DNA of 60,411 nt, taken from contig NYMS01000051.1 in the NCBI GenBank assembly GCA_002529455.1, forward strand, positions 1-60,411. Direction: 5' to 3'. How positions within the stretch are numbered: the first letter of the stretch is position 1; every line of letters starts with the position of its first letter. The DNA comes from Glycomyces fuscus. GTDB lineage: Bacteria > Actinomycetota > Actinomycetes > Streptosporangiales > Streptosporangiaceae. The notes under the pieces are model-generated. The model searched no databases and was not told where the DNA came from. It saw only the letters and a program-made list of their open reading frames with translations. Below are positions 26,472 to 35,642 of the stretch, in pieces. The translations under genes and the position numbers were made by a program.

Positions 26472-27002
26472 TCACGCCGGATAGGTGACGGTGCGGTCGG
26501 CGTGCACGACGGCCCCCGGGGTGAGCCGGGCGGCGTCGACGCGGTGGGCGGCCATGATGTGGAGGACCTCGTGGCCGTGGGCGAGCAGGTGGTCGGCGAT
26601 GATGCGCCGGTGGCACCGCCACCACACCGCCTCCGAGCACATCACGGCGGCGCGGTGGTCCGCGCCCGCCTCACGCAGCCGGGCGAGCCCCGTCCCGAAC
26701 TCGGCCGAGAGCCCGTGGTCGGCGTAGTTGTGGAAGCTGCGGTTGCGCCAGAACCCGTTGACCTCGGGCGGCACGTCCTTGGCGACCGGGCGCCGCCCGC
26801 CGAGTTCGGCGATACGCGAGTACCGTACGCCGGCGTTGCGCAGGGCGCCGGAGAGGGCGTCCTCGTCGAACTGCGGGTTGCGGCGCGAACCCGGGAGCCT
26901 GCGCACGTCGACCACCACGTGCACGCCGGACTCGTGCAGCAGGGCGGCGAACTCCCCGAACGTGCGGTCGGAGTGGCCGACGGTGAGGAAGGGCGGTGCC
27001 AT
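26472..27002 (-). CDS. DUF488 family protein
   Basis: A 176-aa DUF488 protein: start TVGHSDRTFGEFAALL, VVDVRRLPGSRRNPQF and the conserved cysteine motif CSEAVWWRCHR. The family is of unknown function and lacks an assigned reaction. ATG 27002 lies 5 bp after the stop of the DUF2945 gene, so they are co-transcribed. Confidence 0.85.
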   Translation of the reverse strand: MAPPFLTVGHSDRTFGEFAALLHESGVHVVVDVRRLPGSRRNPQFDEDALSGALRNAGVRYSRIAELGGRRPVAKDVPPEVNGFWRNRSFHNYADHGLSAEFGTGLARLREAGADHRAAVMCSEAVWWRCHRRIIADHLLAHGHEVLHIMAAHRVDAARLTPGAVVHADRTVTYPA

Positions 27003-27007
27003 CGCGG

Positions 27008-27229
27008 CTAGTCGTCGCCGGAGACACGGGTCAGGGCCCCGTCCTTGTGCGCTGCCACGTGGTCGGTCCTGTCGCTCCTGATCTCGTACTGCGGATCGTC
27101 CTCGGAGGCGCGGCGCGTACGGCCCCTGAACGCGAAGTCGCTGGTGTGGACCGCGGTGATCGTGCCGGACACCCGTCCGGCCTCGGAGTTCCAGCTCACA
27201 TGGTCACCGACGTCGAAACGGCGTGTCAT
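27008..27229 (-). CDS. DUF2945 (HVA1-like) small protein
   Basis: A 73-aa protein with the SH3-like FDVGDHVSWNSEAGRVSGTI core and DPQYEIRSDRTDHVAAHK, typical of DUF2945. Function unknown. ATG 27229 is 7 nt from GGAGGAGG; a GTG one codon earlier is less well spaced. Forms a two-gene unit with the DUF488 gene. Confidence 0.8.
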   Translation of the reverse strand: MTRRFDVGDHVSWNSEAGRVSGTITAVHTSDFAFRGRTRRASEDDPQYEIRSDRTDHVAAHKDGALTRVSGDD

Positions 27230-27394
27230 CACGCATCCTCCTCCGGTCGTGGCGGGACGGATCCCCGCCTACCCCGGACGACCCCGGGGTATGCGGACGG
27301 GGACCCCGGCGCGGCGCACGCCCCGACCAGGGGGCGGCCCCGGGCGCCCCGGGCGCGCGGCCCGCGCGTTCCCGCTCCGGAGCCGCCCGCCGGA

Positions 27395-28066
27395 TCAACC
27401 GGACGGCGTGAGCGTGTCCGGTGACAGCGCCAGCGCCCGGGGCAGGGCGTCGAAGGCCGCGGTGACCTCGGCGACGAGCGTCGCGGCGTCGCCGGTGCGC
27501 TCGCTGTGCCGGTAGGCGCGGACCCAGTTCTTGCTGCCGTACCTGATCGCGGCCGTGGCCATCTCCGCGATCAGCCTCAGCCGCACGTCCTCGCGGCTGT
27601 CGAGGCCGAGCTTGGCCTCCAACAGCTCGACCAGGCGCGCCTGGAGGTCCTGGGTGGTGCCCGCGTGGTACACGCGCAGCGCCGGGGTGCGCGCCGCCAG
27701 CCCCCGGGTGCCCAGGTAGCGCTCGGTCCAGTCCTCGGACAGGCTCCGGACCGCGTCCACGTAGCAGTCGCGCAGGTGGGGCAGGACGGGGCCGGTGATC
27801 CGCAGGCGCTCCACCTCGGCGGCGTAGGCCTGCCACAGCTCGCCCTCGGCGGCCATGGCCACCTCCTCCTTGGAGGAGTAGTAGCGGAAGAAGGTGCGCA
27901 CCGACACCTCGGCGGTGGCGACCAGGTCCTCCAGCGTGGTCTCGTCGAAGCCCCGTTCCAGGAACATCCGCAGCGCGGTGTCGGCGAGCACGCGCCGCGT
28001 GCGCAGCTTCTTGCGCTCGCGCAGGGGGAGCGCGGACTCCTCGTTCCGGGAGGGATCGGCGGTCAT
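27395..28066 (-). CDS. TetR-family regulator
   Basis: A 223-aa TetR protein. The N-terminal HTH is typical (LRERKKLRTRRVLADTALRM, then TLEDLVATAEVSVRTFFRYY). The ligand domain is not diagnostic. Divergent from a hemerythrin-like gene; two dyads matching a TetR operator lie between them, one inside the promoter spacer of the hemerythrin gene. Confidence 0.9.
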   Translation of the reverse strand: MTADPSRNEESALPLRERKKLRTRRVLADTALRMFLERGFDETTLEDLVATAEVSVRTFFRYYSSKEEVAMAAEGELWQAYAAEVERLRITGPVLPHLRDCYVDAVRSLSEDWTERYLGTRGLAARTPALRVYHAGTTQDLQARLVELLEAKLGLDSREDVRLRLIAEMATAAIRYGSKNWVRAYRHSERTGDAATLVAEVTAAFDALPRALALSPDTLTPSG

Positions 28067-28111
28067 CGGGCCAGCATAACGGCGGTGCGCGCGGTGCCCG
28101 GAAAAAACCCG

Positions 28112-28153
28112 TTGCCCAAAGTGCCAGTCACTGGCAGTATGCCATCACTGGCA
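28112..28153 (+). promoter_or_regulatory. Hemerythrin-gene promoter with two TetR operators
   Basis: TTGCCC (28112-28117) and CAGTAT (28135-28140) are 17 bp apart. The palindrome TGCCAGTCACTGGCA (28122-28136, perfect except for the central base) fills the spacer, and a second, looser copy TGCCATCACTGGCA (28140-28153) follows. A repressor bound here would block both the hemerythrin promoter and probably tetR. Confidence 0.75.
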
Positions 28154-28193
28154 TTTTCCTGGATGCCCCGTCCTCCACCGACAGGGAGAGCAC

Positions 28194-28661
28194 ATGAGCG
28201 ACCACAGCACCGCCCCCGAGGGGCGGCGCATCGAGGCGCTGGGCGACCAGCTCGTCGAGATCCACGACATGCTGCGCGGCGAACTCGCCTCGCTGCGCCG
28301 CGACCTCGCCGGGGGCGGCGGCCCCTCCGGCGCCCCGGCGCCCCTGGACCGGCAGCTGCGCAAGAAGTGCCTGTCCTTCTGCGACTTCCTGCACGGCCAC
28401 CACACCGCCGAGGACGAGGGCGTGCTGCCCGGGCTGGCCGAGAGCCACCCCGGGCTCGCGCCCGTGCTGGAGCGCCTGACCCGGGAGCACGCCGTCGTCA
28501 GCCGGTCGCTGGACCGCATCCGCGCGCTCCTGGACGGCGACGACGCGGCCGGGGTCCGCGGCGAGGTCGAGCGCCTGGCCGACGAGGTGGAGGCACACCT
28601 GGAGTACGAGGAGCAGCAGATCGTGGAGGCCCTGAACTCCTACGGCCCCGTCACGCTCTGA
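28194..28661 (+). CDS. Hemerythrin-like HHE domain protein
   Basis: A 155-aa four-helix protein with candidate di-iron ligands: His in LVEIHDML, H-x-x-x-E in FLHGHHTAEDEGVLP, His in LTREHAVVS, and H-x-x-x-E in AHLEYEEQQIVEAL. It may bind O2 or NO or sense redox state. Under the control of the TetR operators upstream (inferred). GGGAG precedes the ATG. Confidence 0.8.
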   Translation: MSDHSTAPEGRRIEALGDQLVEIHDMLRGELASLRRDLAGGGGPSGAPAPLDRQLRKKCLSFCDFLHGHHTAEDEGVLPGLAESHPGLAPVLERLTREHAVVSRSLDRIRALLDGDDAAGVRGEVERLADEVEAHLEYEEQQIVEALNSYGPVTL

Positions 28662-28882
28662 GGCCCGCCGCGCCGCGTGTCAGGGGACGGCCGGGCCCCG
28701 TCGGCCCGCACGCGCGGTGTCCCCGCGGGAACGCGCCGCGCGGGCGGGGCACGCCGGACCGCACGCGCGTCCGCGGCGGGGCCGGAAGGCCGTAGTCTGG
28801 CCGTTCCAGATGTCCGTATACCAGGTGCTTCGGGGGAGCGGTGCCCCCCGGGGGCCGAAGACACAGCGGAGGGTCGGGTTCC

Positions 28883-29455
28883 TTGGCGACCGGGGAGGAC
28901 GCGCGGATCGGCGCGCTGGAGCGGCATGTGCGGGAGTTCTGGCAGGGGCACGCCGTGGAGCCCTCCACCTGGGAGCACGCCCCCCTCCTCGACCGGGTCC
29001 CGGGTTTCGCCACCTACCGGGTGGCGCCCAGGAGCGAGGGCGAGGGCTGGGTCCACGTCACGGTCGGCTCGTCCGTCCACGAGGCGTGGGGCGGCACCGA
29101 GTTCTTCCTCATGTCGCCGACCGCGGCGGAGGCCCACTCCGAGACCCTGGCCATGGTCAGCCACCTGCACTCCTTCGAGGAGTACCGGCTCGGCGTCGGC
29201 TCGGTGATCGACCTTGGCGGCCCGTGGACGGAGGGCTCGCGCATGGACCACCTGCTGGTGAGCCCGCCCTACCCCTACGGGCCCGCGCTGGAGCAGGCGT
29301 CCGCGGAGGCCGGGGGAGCGAGGTTCCTGTGGCTGCTCCCGATCCACCGCAGCGAGGCGGCCCTGGTCACCGGTGAGTCCCTGGAGGCCTTCGAGGAGCT
29401 GCTGGAGGCGGAGGGCGTCAACGTGCTGGACGCGGACCGGGCCCCTCTGGTGTGA
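28883..29455 (+). CDS. Suppressor-of-fused (SUFU) domain protein
   Basis: A 190-aa protein with the SUFU signature: FFLMSPTAAEAHSETLAMVS and LVSPPYPYGPALEQA, then FLWLLPIHRSEAALV and ESLEAFEELLEAEGVNVLD at the C-terminus. Bacterial SUFU proteins are often immunity proteins in polymorphic toxin systems; no toxin gene is next to this one. TTG 28883 is preferred (GGAGGG 9 nt upstream) over GTG 28841. Confidence 0.8.
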   Translation: MATGEDARIGALERHVREFWQGHAVEPSTWEHAPLLDRVPGFATYRVAPRSEGEGWVHVTVGSSVHEAWGGTEFFLMSPTAAEAHSETLAMVSHLHSFEEYRLGVGSVIDLGGPWTEGSRMDHLLVSPPYPYGPALEQASAEAGGARFLWLLPIHRSEAALVTGESLEAFEELLEAEGVNVLDADRAPLV

Positions 29456-29514
29456 GCGGCCTCCCGCGTGCGGGTCTCCCGGCGCCGCCGTCCCCGGCAC
29501 CGGCCGCGGACGCG

Positions 29515-29546
29515 CCGGGACCCGCCGCCGGGGCGACGGGTCCCGG
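29515..29546. terminator. Bidirectional hairpin between convergent genes
   Basis: CCGGGACCCG (29515-29524) and CGGGTCCCGG (29537-29546) form a perfect 10-bp stem with a 12-nt loop, midway between the SUFU stop and the stop of the converging GHL10 gene. Confidence 0.65.
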
Positions 29547-29581
29547 GCACGACGGCCGCGCGGGCCGGGCGAACGGCCGGG

Positions 29582-31237
29582 TCAGCCGCGCGGGTCGGCG
29601 ACCTCGCCGACCGGACCCTCGACCCGGTAGTCGTCCAGCGCGGTGACCACGTACGCGGAGCCGGACTCCTCCCCGCTCTGCGCGTCCTCCGCGGCGTCCT
29701 CGGCGGTGTGTCCGGAGTCCTCCAGCGAGGTCCCGCCGGTCACGCCCACGAGGTTGTCGGAGGAGAGCGCGTCGCAGTACTCCTCCGGGTCGCCCGAGTC
29801 CGCCCGCGCGGCCTCCTGCGGGTCCAGGCGGTAGACGGCGTAGAAGCGCGCGCCCTCCACCTCCTCCCACTCCACCGCGGTGTGCTCGTCCGAGACCTCG
29901 GCGGTCACGTCCTCCACGGCGCCGGCCAGGGACTCGCCCCCGCGGTCCCCGCCCGCCAGGGGCGGCAGGGCGGGGTCGCCGTAGTGCTCGTCGGCCAGGC
30001 GCGCGTAGGCCTCCTCCGCCACGCCCGTCAGGGACGTGAAGGAGAAGTAGACGTCGCCGTCGATCCCGGCGTGGTCGGAGGAGTAGTCCAGCTGGGTGCT
30101 CAGCGCGTCCCCGCCGGTCCAGTGGCGGTCACCGACCCGGTACGCGCCCTGGCCGATGTAGAGGTCCACGTCCGTGCCCTCGACCTGTTCGGCCCACCAC
30201 GGCACCAGCTCCTCGTAGTCGGCGGCGCCGAAGCCCCGCTCCCAGTACAGCTGCGGGACGACGTAGTCGACCATCCCCTCCCGGATCCAGGCGCGGGTGT
30301 CGGCGTGCTGGGCGTCGTAGGACTCCAGTCCCGAGGTGGCGGACCCGGCGGGATCGTTCCCGGCGTTGCGCCAGATGCCGAACGGGGAGATCCCGAAGCG
30401 CACCCAGGGCTTGGCCTCCTCGATGCGCTCGTGCACGCCGCTGACGAACTCGTTGACGTTGTCGCGCCGCCAGTCGTCGCGGTCGTCGAAGCCGCCGCCG
30501 TGCTCCTCCCAGGAGGCGTCGTCGTCGAACTCCTCGCCGTCCTTGGGGTAGGGGTAGAAGAAGTCGTCGAAGTGCACGCCGTCGATGTCGTAGCGCTCCA
30601 CCACGTCCATGATCACGCGGGTCACCCACTCCTGGACCTCGGGGTTGCCCGGGTCCATGAAGCCCTCGCCGCCGTAGCGGACCAGCCAGTCGGGGTGTTC
30701 CCTGACCGGGTGGTCCTCGGCCAGCTCCTCGATGTCGGAGTCCATGCCGACCCGGTAGGGGTTGAACCAGGCGTGCAGCTCCAGGCCGCGCTCGTGCGCC
30801 CCGGCCACCGCGTACTCCAGGGGGTCGTAGCCGGGGTCGCCGCCCTGCTCGCCGGTGAGGTACTTCGACCACGGCTCCAGGTCGGACTCGTAGACGGCGT
30901 CGGCGGTGGGGCGCACGTGCAGGAACACGGTGTTCAGGCCGAGGTCCACCGCCTCGTCCAGGCGCCGGTCCATCTCCGCCCTCTGGTCCTCGGCGGACAG
31001 GCCCGGCTCGGAGGGCCAGTCGATGTTGCCGACCGTGGTCAGCCACGCCCCGCGCATCTGCCGCTTGTCCTGGGAGGCGTCGCATCCGGCCGCGCCGGGG
31101 CCGGGGAAGGGGCCGGAGGGGGAGTGGGCGGCGCCGATGAGGGCGTATCCGGACAGCATGAGCCCCGACGCGGCGGCCGCGGCCACCCACCGGGAGCGCC
31201 AGCGCGGTGAGAGGCCGGCTCGTCGTTCAAGGTTCAC
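29582..31237 (-). CDS. Glycosyl hydrolase-like 10 (GHL10/DUF187) secreted or anchored protein
   Basis: A 551-aa protein with an N-terminal hydrophobic anchor or signal (VAAAAASGLMLSGYALIGA, about residues 18-36) followed by a GHL10 TIM-barrel: MRGAWLTTVGNIDWPS, LHAWFNPYRVG, DGVHFDDFFYPYP, and FGISPFGIWRNAG. E. coli DigH (YddW), a peptidoglycan glycosidase acting on denuded strands, belongs to this family, so cell-wall turnover is a reasonable guess. The last 130 residues are acidic and form an extra beta domain (GGDRGGESLAGAVEDVTAEV on). GTG 31237 has AGAGGAG 6 nt upstream. Confidence 0.85.
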   Translation of the reverse strand: MNLERRAGLSPRWRSRWVAAAAASGLMLSGYALIGAAHSPSGPFPGPGAAGCDASQDKRQMRGAWLTTVGNIDWPSEPGLSAEDQRAEMDRRLDEAVDLGLNTVFLHVRPTADAVYESDLEPWSKYLTGEQGGDPGYDPLEYAVAGAHERGLELHAWFNPYRVGMDSDIEELAEDHPVREHPDWLVRYGGEGFMDPGNPEVQEWVTRVIMDVVERYDIDGVHFDDFFYPYPKDGEEFDDDASWEEHGGGFDDRDDWRRDNVNEFVSGVHERIEEAKPWVRFGISPFGIWRNAGNDPAGSATSGLESYDAQHADTRAWIREGMVDYVVPQLYWERGFGAADYEELVPWWAEQVEGTDVDLYIGQGAYRVGDRHWTGGDALSTQLDYSSDHAGIDGDVYFSFTSLTGVAEEAYARLADEHYGDPALPPLAGGDRGGESLAGAVEDVTAEVSDEHTAVEWEEVEGARFYAVYRLDPQEAARADSGDPEEYCDALSSDNLVGVTGGTSLEDSGHTAEDAAEDAQSGEESGSAYVVTALDDYRVEGPVGEVADPRG

Positions 31238-31440
31238 CTGAACTCCTCTGAGCTTCTGAACTGCGTTGACGCCCAGTTGGCGTCACGTCGGGCCTCAGAG
31301 TAGGCGAAAAAGTAACATTTTGGACAAAGTGGGCGGTTTTGGTGGTTTGAATCTCATCCGCGCGGGCAGGGCAACCTCCCGCCGTCGGAGCGGCGCGCGG
31401 ACCGGTCCCTGGGGGACCGCGCCGCTCCCCGGCGCCCGGT

Positions 31441-32535
31441 TCAGACGGGAACCAGCGCCCCCGCCAGCAGAAGCACGCACACGAGCGCGACCACGGCCCC
31501 GACCGCCACCAGGTAGTGGCTGGGCCGGGTCGTCCCCGGCATCCACGCCAGGACCGCGAGCACGGCGGCCAGGGCCGTGGCCCCGATCGGCAGCAGCAGC
31601 CGCCAGACGCGGTCGAGGGAGTCCAGGGGCAGGTAGGGGTTCGCGCCGTACAGTGCCAGCACCAGCGCCGGGAGCCCGATCACGGCCGCCCCGGCCCCGA
31701 CGACCAGGGTGAACCGCTCCTGCGTCTCGGCCCCCTGCGCCACGGCGAAGCTCGACATGCCTCCCAGGAGCGCCTGGAACCGGTCCGCCTCCACGGACAG
31801 CTCGCGCTCCATCGCCTCGCAGTGCCGCACGCCCGCGCGCAGCCGCGCCTCCCAGGCGGGCACGCCGTCCGCCTCCGAGGCCGCGCCGTCCCGCACGCGC
31901 AGGTAGGCCTGCCTGTCCCACCTCCAGACACACAGCACCTCGCGGTGGTCCTCCAGAGCCTGGTCGCGCGCCCGGCCGACGGCGGCCGAGAGCTCGATGG
32001 CCGCCGCGAGCAGGGGGCGCAACTGCTTGTCCGCCCTCCCCGCGAGGTGGTCGGCCATGCGCTGCTCCAGTTCGTAGCGCAGCTCCCGCAGTCGCAGCAC
32101 CTCGTTGCGCGAGGACTCGGCGAAGGCCTTGGCCATGGTCACCGCCCTGGAACGCGTGTCCCCGACGACGCCGTGGGCGGGTTCGTCCAGCGAGGCCGCG
32201 AGCTCGTCGTCGGGGCCCGCGGCGTCGGGCCGCTCCTGGCGCCAGCCGCCGCTCTCCGCCCACACGGCCTGCACGTCCAAGGCGACCACGGGCGCCTCGT
32301 CCCGCTCGGTGCGCACCCGGACCCGGCCGACGACGACCCGCCGCCGACCGCGGGGGCCGACCACTCTCAGCAGCGGTGCGGTGAGGGACACCCCGGAGGC
32401 CCCGGGGCCGGACCCCGCCGGCGCGTGGGCGTCGCCCCGGGGCGCTCCCCCGTACACGATCCGGGCCTCGATCCCGTGTCCCTCTCTGCGCGGGTCGCCC
32501 GCGAGCACCCTCTGTCGGCCATGTCCGGATTCCAT
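31441..32535 (-). CDS. Coiled-coil protein with C-terminal membrane anchor (unassigned)
   Basis: A 364-aa protein not assigned with confidence. The first 120 residues are polar, the middle (about 125-270) is strongly helical (SSRNEVLRLRELRYELEQRM), and three hydrophobic segments end the chain (FTLVVGAGAAVIGLPALVLAL, VWRLLLPIGATALAAVLAVL, YLVAVGAVVALVCVLLLAGA). The join LVLALYGANPYLPLDS recalls the membrane part of CorA-like and of CATRA-associated proteins, which is only a resemblance. ATG 32535 has no strong ribosome-binding site. Confidence 0.6.
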   Translation of the reverse strand: MESGHGRQRVLAGDPRREGHGIEARIVYGGAPRGDAHAPAGSGPGASGVSLTAPLLRVVGPRGRRRVVVGRVRVRTERDEAPVVALDVQAVWAESGGWRQERPDAAGPDDELAASLDEPAHGVVGDTRSRAVTMAKAFAESSRNEVLRLRELRYELEQRMADHLAGRADKQLRPLLAAAIELSAAVGRARDQALEDHREVLCVWRWDRQAYLRVRDGAASEADGVPAWEARLRAGVRHCEAMERELSVEADRFQALLGGMSSFAVAQGAETQERFTLVVGAGAAVIGLPALVLALYGANPYLPLDSLDRVWRLLLPIGATALAAVLAVLAWMPGTTRPSHYLVAVGAVVALVCVLLLAGALVPV

Positions 32536-32726
32536 GGCAGGAGACACTAGTGACCCGTCCCGTGGGGGTTCTCCCCGCCCCGGAGGGAACGCCCACGGGC
32601 CCGTGCCGCCTCCCGGCGCATCCGCCGTCCTCCCCGCCCCGGAGGGGACGCCCGTCCCCGCGCGGGGCGGTGTCCGCCCCTCCCGCCGAGGCGCTCCGCC
32701 GACGGGAGGGCGCCCGCCGTCCGCGC

Positions 32727-33767
32727 TCAGGCTCCGGGCGGCGCCGTGGACTCGCGCACCACGAGCGAGGGAGGGGCGATCGCGGGCACCTCGGCCGGCA
32801 CGCCGTCCAGCTCGGCGACCAGCGTCAGCGCGGCGGCCCTCCCGAGCCCCACCAGGTCCTGGCCGACCGTGGTCAGCCGCGGCTGCACGAGCGCGCCCAG
32901 GGGCAGGTCGTCGTGGCCGATGACGGACAGGTCCCGGGGCACCTCCAGCCCCCGCCCGCGCGCGGCGCTGATCCCCGCGACCGCCATCATGTCGTTGGCG
33001 AACAGGATCGCGGTGGGCCGCTCGGCCGCCGACAGCGCCTCGTCGGTGGCCGCGGCCGCCCCCTCGGCGGTGAAGTCGGGGACCGGCAGCACGACGGCGG
33101 ACAGCCCGTGCCGCCGCGCCTGCTCCTCCACGATCCGGCGGCGGAAGCCGGTGTGCACGCGGTCCTCGGGACCGCAGACGTAGGCCACGCGCCGGTGGCC
33201 CAGCGACGCCAGGTGCCCGACCGCCTCGACCACCCCCCGCTCCCGGTCGGGGGCCTGCACCGTGGGCACCGGGTCGTCGCGCCAGGGCGTGCCGACCAGC
33301 ACCGAGGGCAGGCCGAGCCGCCGCACCAGGTCGAACCGGGGGTCGCGGACCAGGCTGTCGGTGAGGATGACGCCGTCGACCCGGCGCTCCTCGGCCAGGC
33401 GCCGGTAGGCGCGCCGTTCGGCGTCCTCCTCCTCGCCCACGATGTGCAGCAGCAGGCCGTAGTCCATGGGGGCGAGCTCGCGCTCGATGCCCGAGATCAG
33501 CACGCCGAAGTGCGGGTCGAAGGACAGCAGGTCGGGTGAGCGGCGCGAGATCATGCCGATGGCCCGGGTGCGCGCCCCGCGCAGCGCCACGGCCGCGGCC
33601 GAGGGCGACCACCGGAGCTCGCGCACCGCGTCGAGGACCCGTCGGCGGGTGGGCTCGGCGATGCGGCCCTTGTTGTTGACCACCTTCGACACGGCCGAGA
33701 CCGACACCCCCGCCCGGGCGGCGACGTCGGAGATGGTGGGGCGGCCGGTGGAGCCGCGGGCGGCCAT
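32727..33767 (-). CDS. LacI-family transcriptional regulator
   Basis: A 346-aa LacI/GalR protein: HTH and hinge at residues 10-60 (ISDVAARAGVSVSAVSKVVN, SPSAAAVALRGARTRAIGMI) and a periplasmic-binding-like ligand domain (ILFANDMMAVAGISAARGRG, VIGHDDLPLGALVQPRLTTV). ATG 33767 has GGGGAG 8 nt upstream. Divergent from a mannonate-dehydratase gene, so a sugar acid is the likely inducer (inference). Confidence 0.9.
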   Translation of the reverse strand: MAARGSTGRPTISDVAARAGVSVSAVSKVVNNKGRIAEPTRRRVLDAVRELRWSPSAAAVALRGARTRAIGMISRRSPDLLSFDPHFGVLISGIERELAPMDYGLLLHIVGEEEDAERRAYRRLAEERRVDGVILTDSLVRDPRFDLVRRLGLPSVLVGTPWRDDPVPTVQAPDRERGVVEAVGHLASLGHRRVAYVCGPEDRVHTGFRRRIVEEQARRHGLSAVVLPVPDFTAEGAAAATDEALSAAERPTAILFANDMMAVAGISAARGRGLEVPRDLSVIGHDDLPLGALVQPRLTTVGQDLVGLGRAAALTLVAELDGVPAEVPAIAPPSLVVRESTAPPGA

Positions 33768-34235
33768 CAGGGCGCTCCCCGACCAGACGGGACGCCGGGG
33801 ACTTCCTCGGGCACCAGTGCCGCTCCCTTCGCGATCGCGGGCTCCCCCGCGCTTGGGCCGCTGCTCCCGGGTGTCGCGGACGGGGCGGCGCCGGGGCGCG
33901 GACAGGTTACCAGTGGGGGTCCGGAGGCCACCGGTGCGCGCGTCGGCGGCCTCCGCGTTCCGGCGGCCGGGGGGTCCCCGCCGTACCGGCGGACCGGCCC
34001 CGATGGGGCAGGGCGCTCGGGAGGGAGGGCTCCCCGGGTCTCGACACCCGGTTGGGAAAACGATATACCTACGACGGCGGGCACAACGGGGGGAGGGGGA
34101 GCGGCAGCCGACGGCCGCGGGCCCTCCGCACTGCCGCGCCGGGCGCGGGCCGCGGGGGCGCGCCACCGTCCGGCAGCCCCCGCGGCCCGGTCCCGCCGGG
34201 CGCCGCGGCACACACCCACACACGAGGAAGCACCC
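33768..34235. other. 468-bp divergent lacI/manD control region
   Basis: No gene seen. The only AT-rich patch is near 34055-34070, where GGGAAAACGATATACC resembles a LacI-family half-dyad centred on CG (9-bp arms matching at 6 positions). The remainder is GC-rich and featureless to me. Confidence 0.45.
34053..34070. promoter_or_regulatory. Possible LacI-type operator
   Basis: GGGAAAACG on one strand and GGTATATCG on the other meet around a central CG, the usual LacI-family geometry, about 165 bp before the mannonate-dehydratase start. The dyad is imperfect. Confidence 0.35.
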
Positions 34236-35450
34236 ATGAGGATCACCTCCGCCGACGTCATCGTGACGTGCCCGGGACGCAACTACGTCACCCTGAAGAT
34301 CACCACCGAGGACGGCGTGACCGGCCTCGGCGACGCCACCCTCAACGGCCGCGAGCTCTCCGTCGCCTCCTACCTGCGCGACCACGTCTGCCCGCTGCTC
34401 GTCGGCCGCGACTCCGGCCGGATCAACGACATCTGGCAGTACCTGTACCGGGGCGCCTACTGGCGGCGCGGACCCGTGACGATGACCGCGATCGCCGCCG
34501 TGGACTGCGCCCTGTGGGACATCCTCGGCAAGCAGGTCGGCAAGCCCGTCCACCAGCTGCTCGGCGGCGCGGCCCGCGAGGGCGTCATGATCTACGGCCA
34601 CGCCAGCGGCCGGTCCGTGGACGAACTCCTCGACGCGGTCGGGGGCTTCCTGGACCGGGGGTACCGGGCGGTCCGCGTGCAGGCCGCCGTACCCGGCCTG
34701 GACAGCACCTACGGGCTGCACCACGCCGGCACGGGCGCCACCTACGAGCCCGCCGACGCCGCGGTGCCCACCGACAACGCCTGGCACACCCCCGCCTACC
34801 TGGAGTTCGCACCGGAGATGGTGCGTGCGGTCCGGGAGAGGTTCGGCTACGGCTTCCACCTGCTGCACGACGTGCACCACCGGCTCTCCCCGCTGGAGGC
34901 GGCCCAGCTGGGGAAGTCGCTGGAGCCCTACCGCATGTTCTGGATCGAGGACCCGACCCCGGCCGAGGACCAGGAGGCGTTCCGGACGATCCGGCAGCAC
35001 ACCACGACCCCGCTGGCGGTGGGGGAGGTCTTCAACACGATCTGGGACTGCCAGCACCTCATCACCGAACGGCTCATCGACTACGTGCGCATGTCGGTCT
35101 CGCACAGCGGGGGCATCACGCACCTGCGCCGGATCTTCGACCTGGCCGACCTGTACGGCGTGCGCACCGGCTCGCACGGCGCGGGGGACCTGTCACCGGT
35201 CTCCTTCGCCGCGGCCCTGCACCTGGACCTGACCGTGCCCAACTTCGGCATCCAGGAGTACATGGGGCACCTGGAGCCCGCGAGCGAGGTGTTCCGGACC
35301 GGCTACACCTTCGAGGACGGCTACATGCACCCGGGCGACGCGCCCGGCCTGGGCGTGGAGATCGACGAGGAGGCCGCGGCCCGCCACCCCTACGAGCCCC
35401 GGTACCTGCCGGTCAACCGCAGGCTCGACGGGTCGATGCACGACTGGTGA
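34236..35450 (+). CDS. Mannonate dehydratase-type enolase superfamily enzyme (ManD family)
   Basis: A 404-aa enolase-superfamily protein with the ManD layout: MRITSADVIVTCPGRNYVTL start, DCALWDILGKQVGKPVHQLL, metal-binding residues in LLHDVHHRLSP, FWIEDPTPAEDQ and VGEVFNTIWDC, and the long loop with YEPADAA. Members dehydrate D-mannonate or D-gluconate; many have low activity and unknown true substrates. GAGGAAG precedes the ATG. Next to a LacI gene and transporter genes, which suits a sugar-acid catabolic locus. Confidence 0.85.
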   Translation: MRITSADVIVTCPGRNYVTLKITTEDGVTGLGDATLNGRELSVASYLRDHVCPLLVGRDSGRINDIWQYLYRGAYWRRGPVTMTAIAAVDCALWDILGKQVGKPVHQLLGGAAREGVMIYGHASGRSVDELLDAVGGFLDRGYRAVRVQAAVPGLDSTYGLHHAGTGATYEPADAAVPTDNAWHTPAYLEFAPEMVRAVRERFGYGFHLLHDVHHRLSPLEAAQLGKSLEPYRMFWIEDPTPAEDQEAFRTIRQHTTTPLAVGEVFNTIWDCQHLITERLIDYVRMSVSHSGGITHLRRIFDLADLYGVRTGSHGAGDLSPVSFAAALHLDLTVPNFGIQEYMGHLEPASEVFRTGYTFEDGYMHPGDAPGLGVEIDEEAAARHPYEPRYLPVNRRLDGSMHDW

Positions 35451-35642
35451 GCCGGGGCCGCCCCTTCGGCCTCCACACGGGCCTGGGAGGGGGCGCGTGC
35501 GTTCGGCGGGCTCCGCGGGGCTCCCGGGGGGTGACGGCGCTTTCCCCTGCGGGTGACCGGAGGCGCCGCGCGGCCCGCGCCCGCGCTCGGGCCGCCCGGG
35601 GGCGGCGGCCCCGGCGGACACCGCCCTCCCCAGGCTGTCGGG

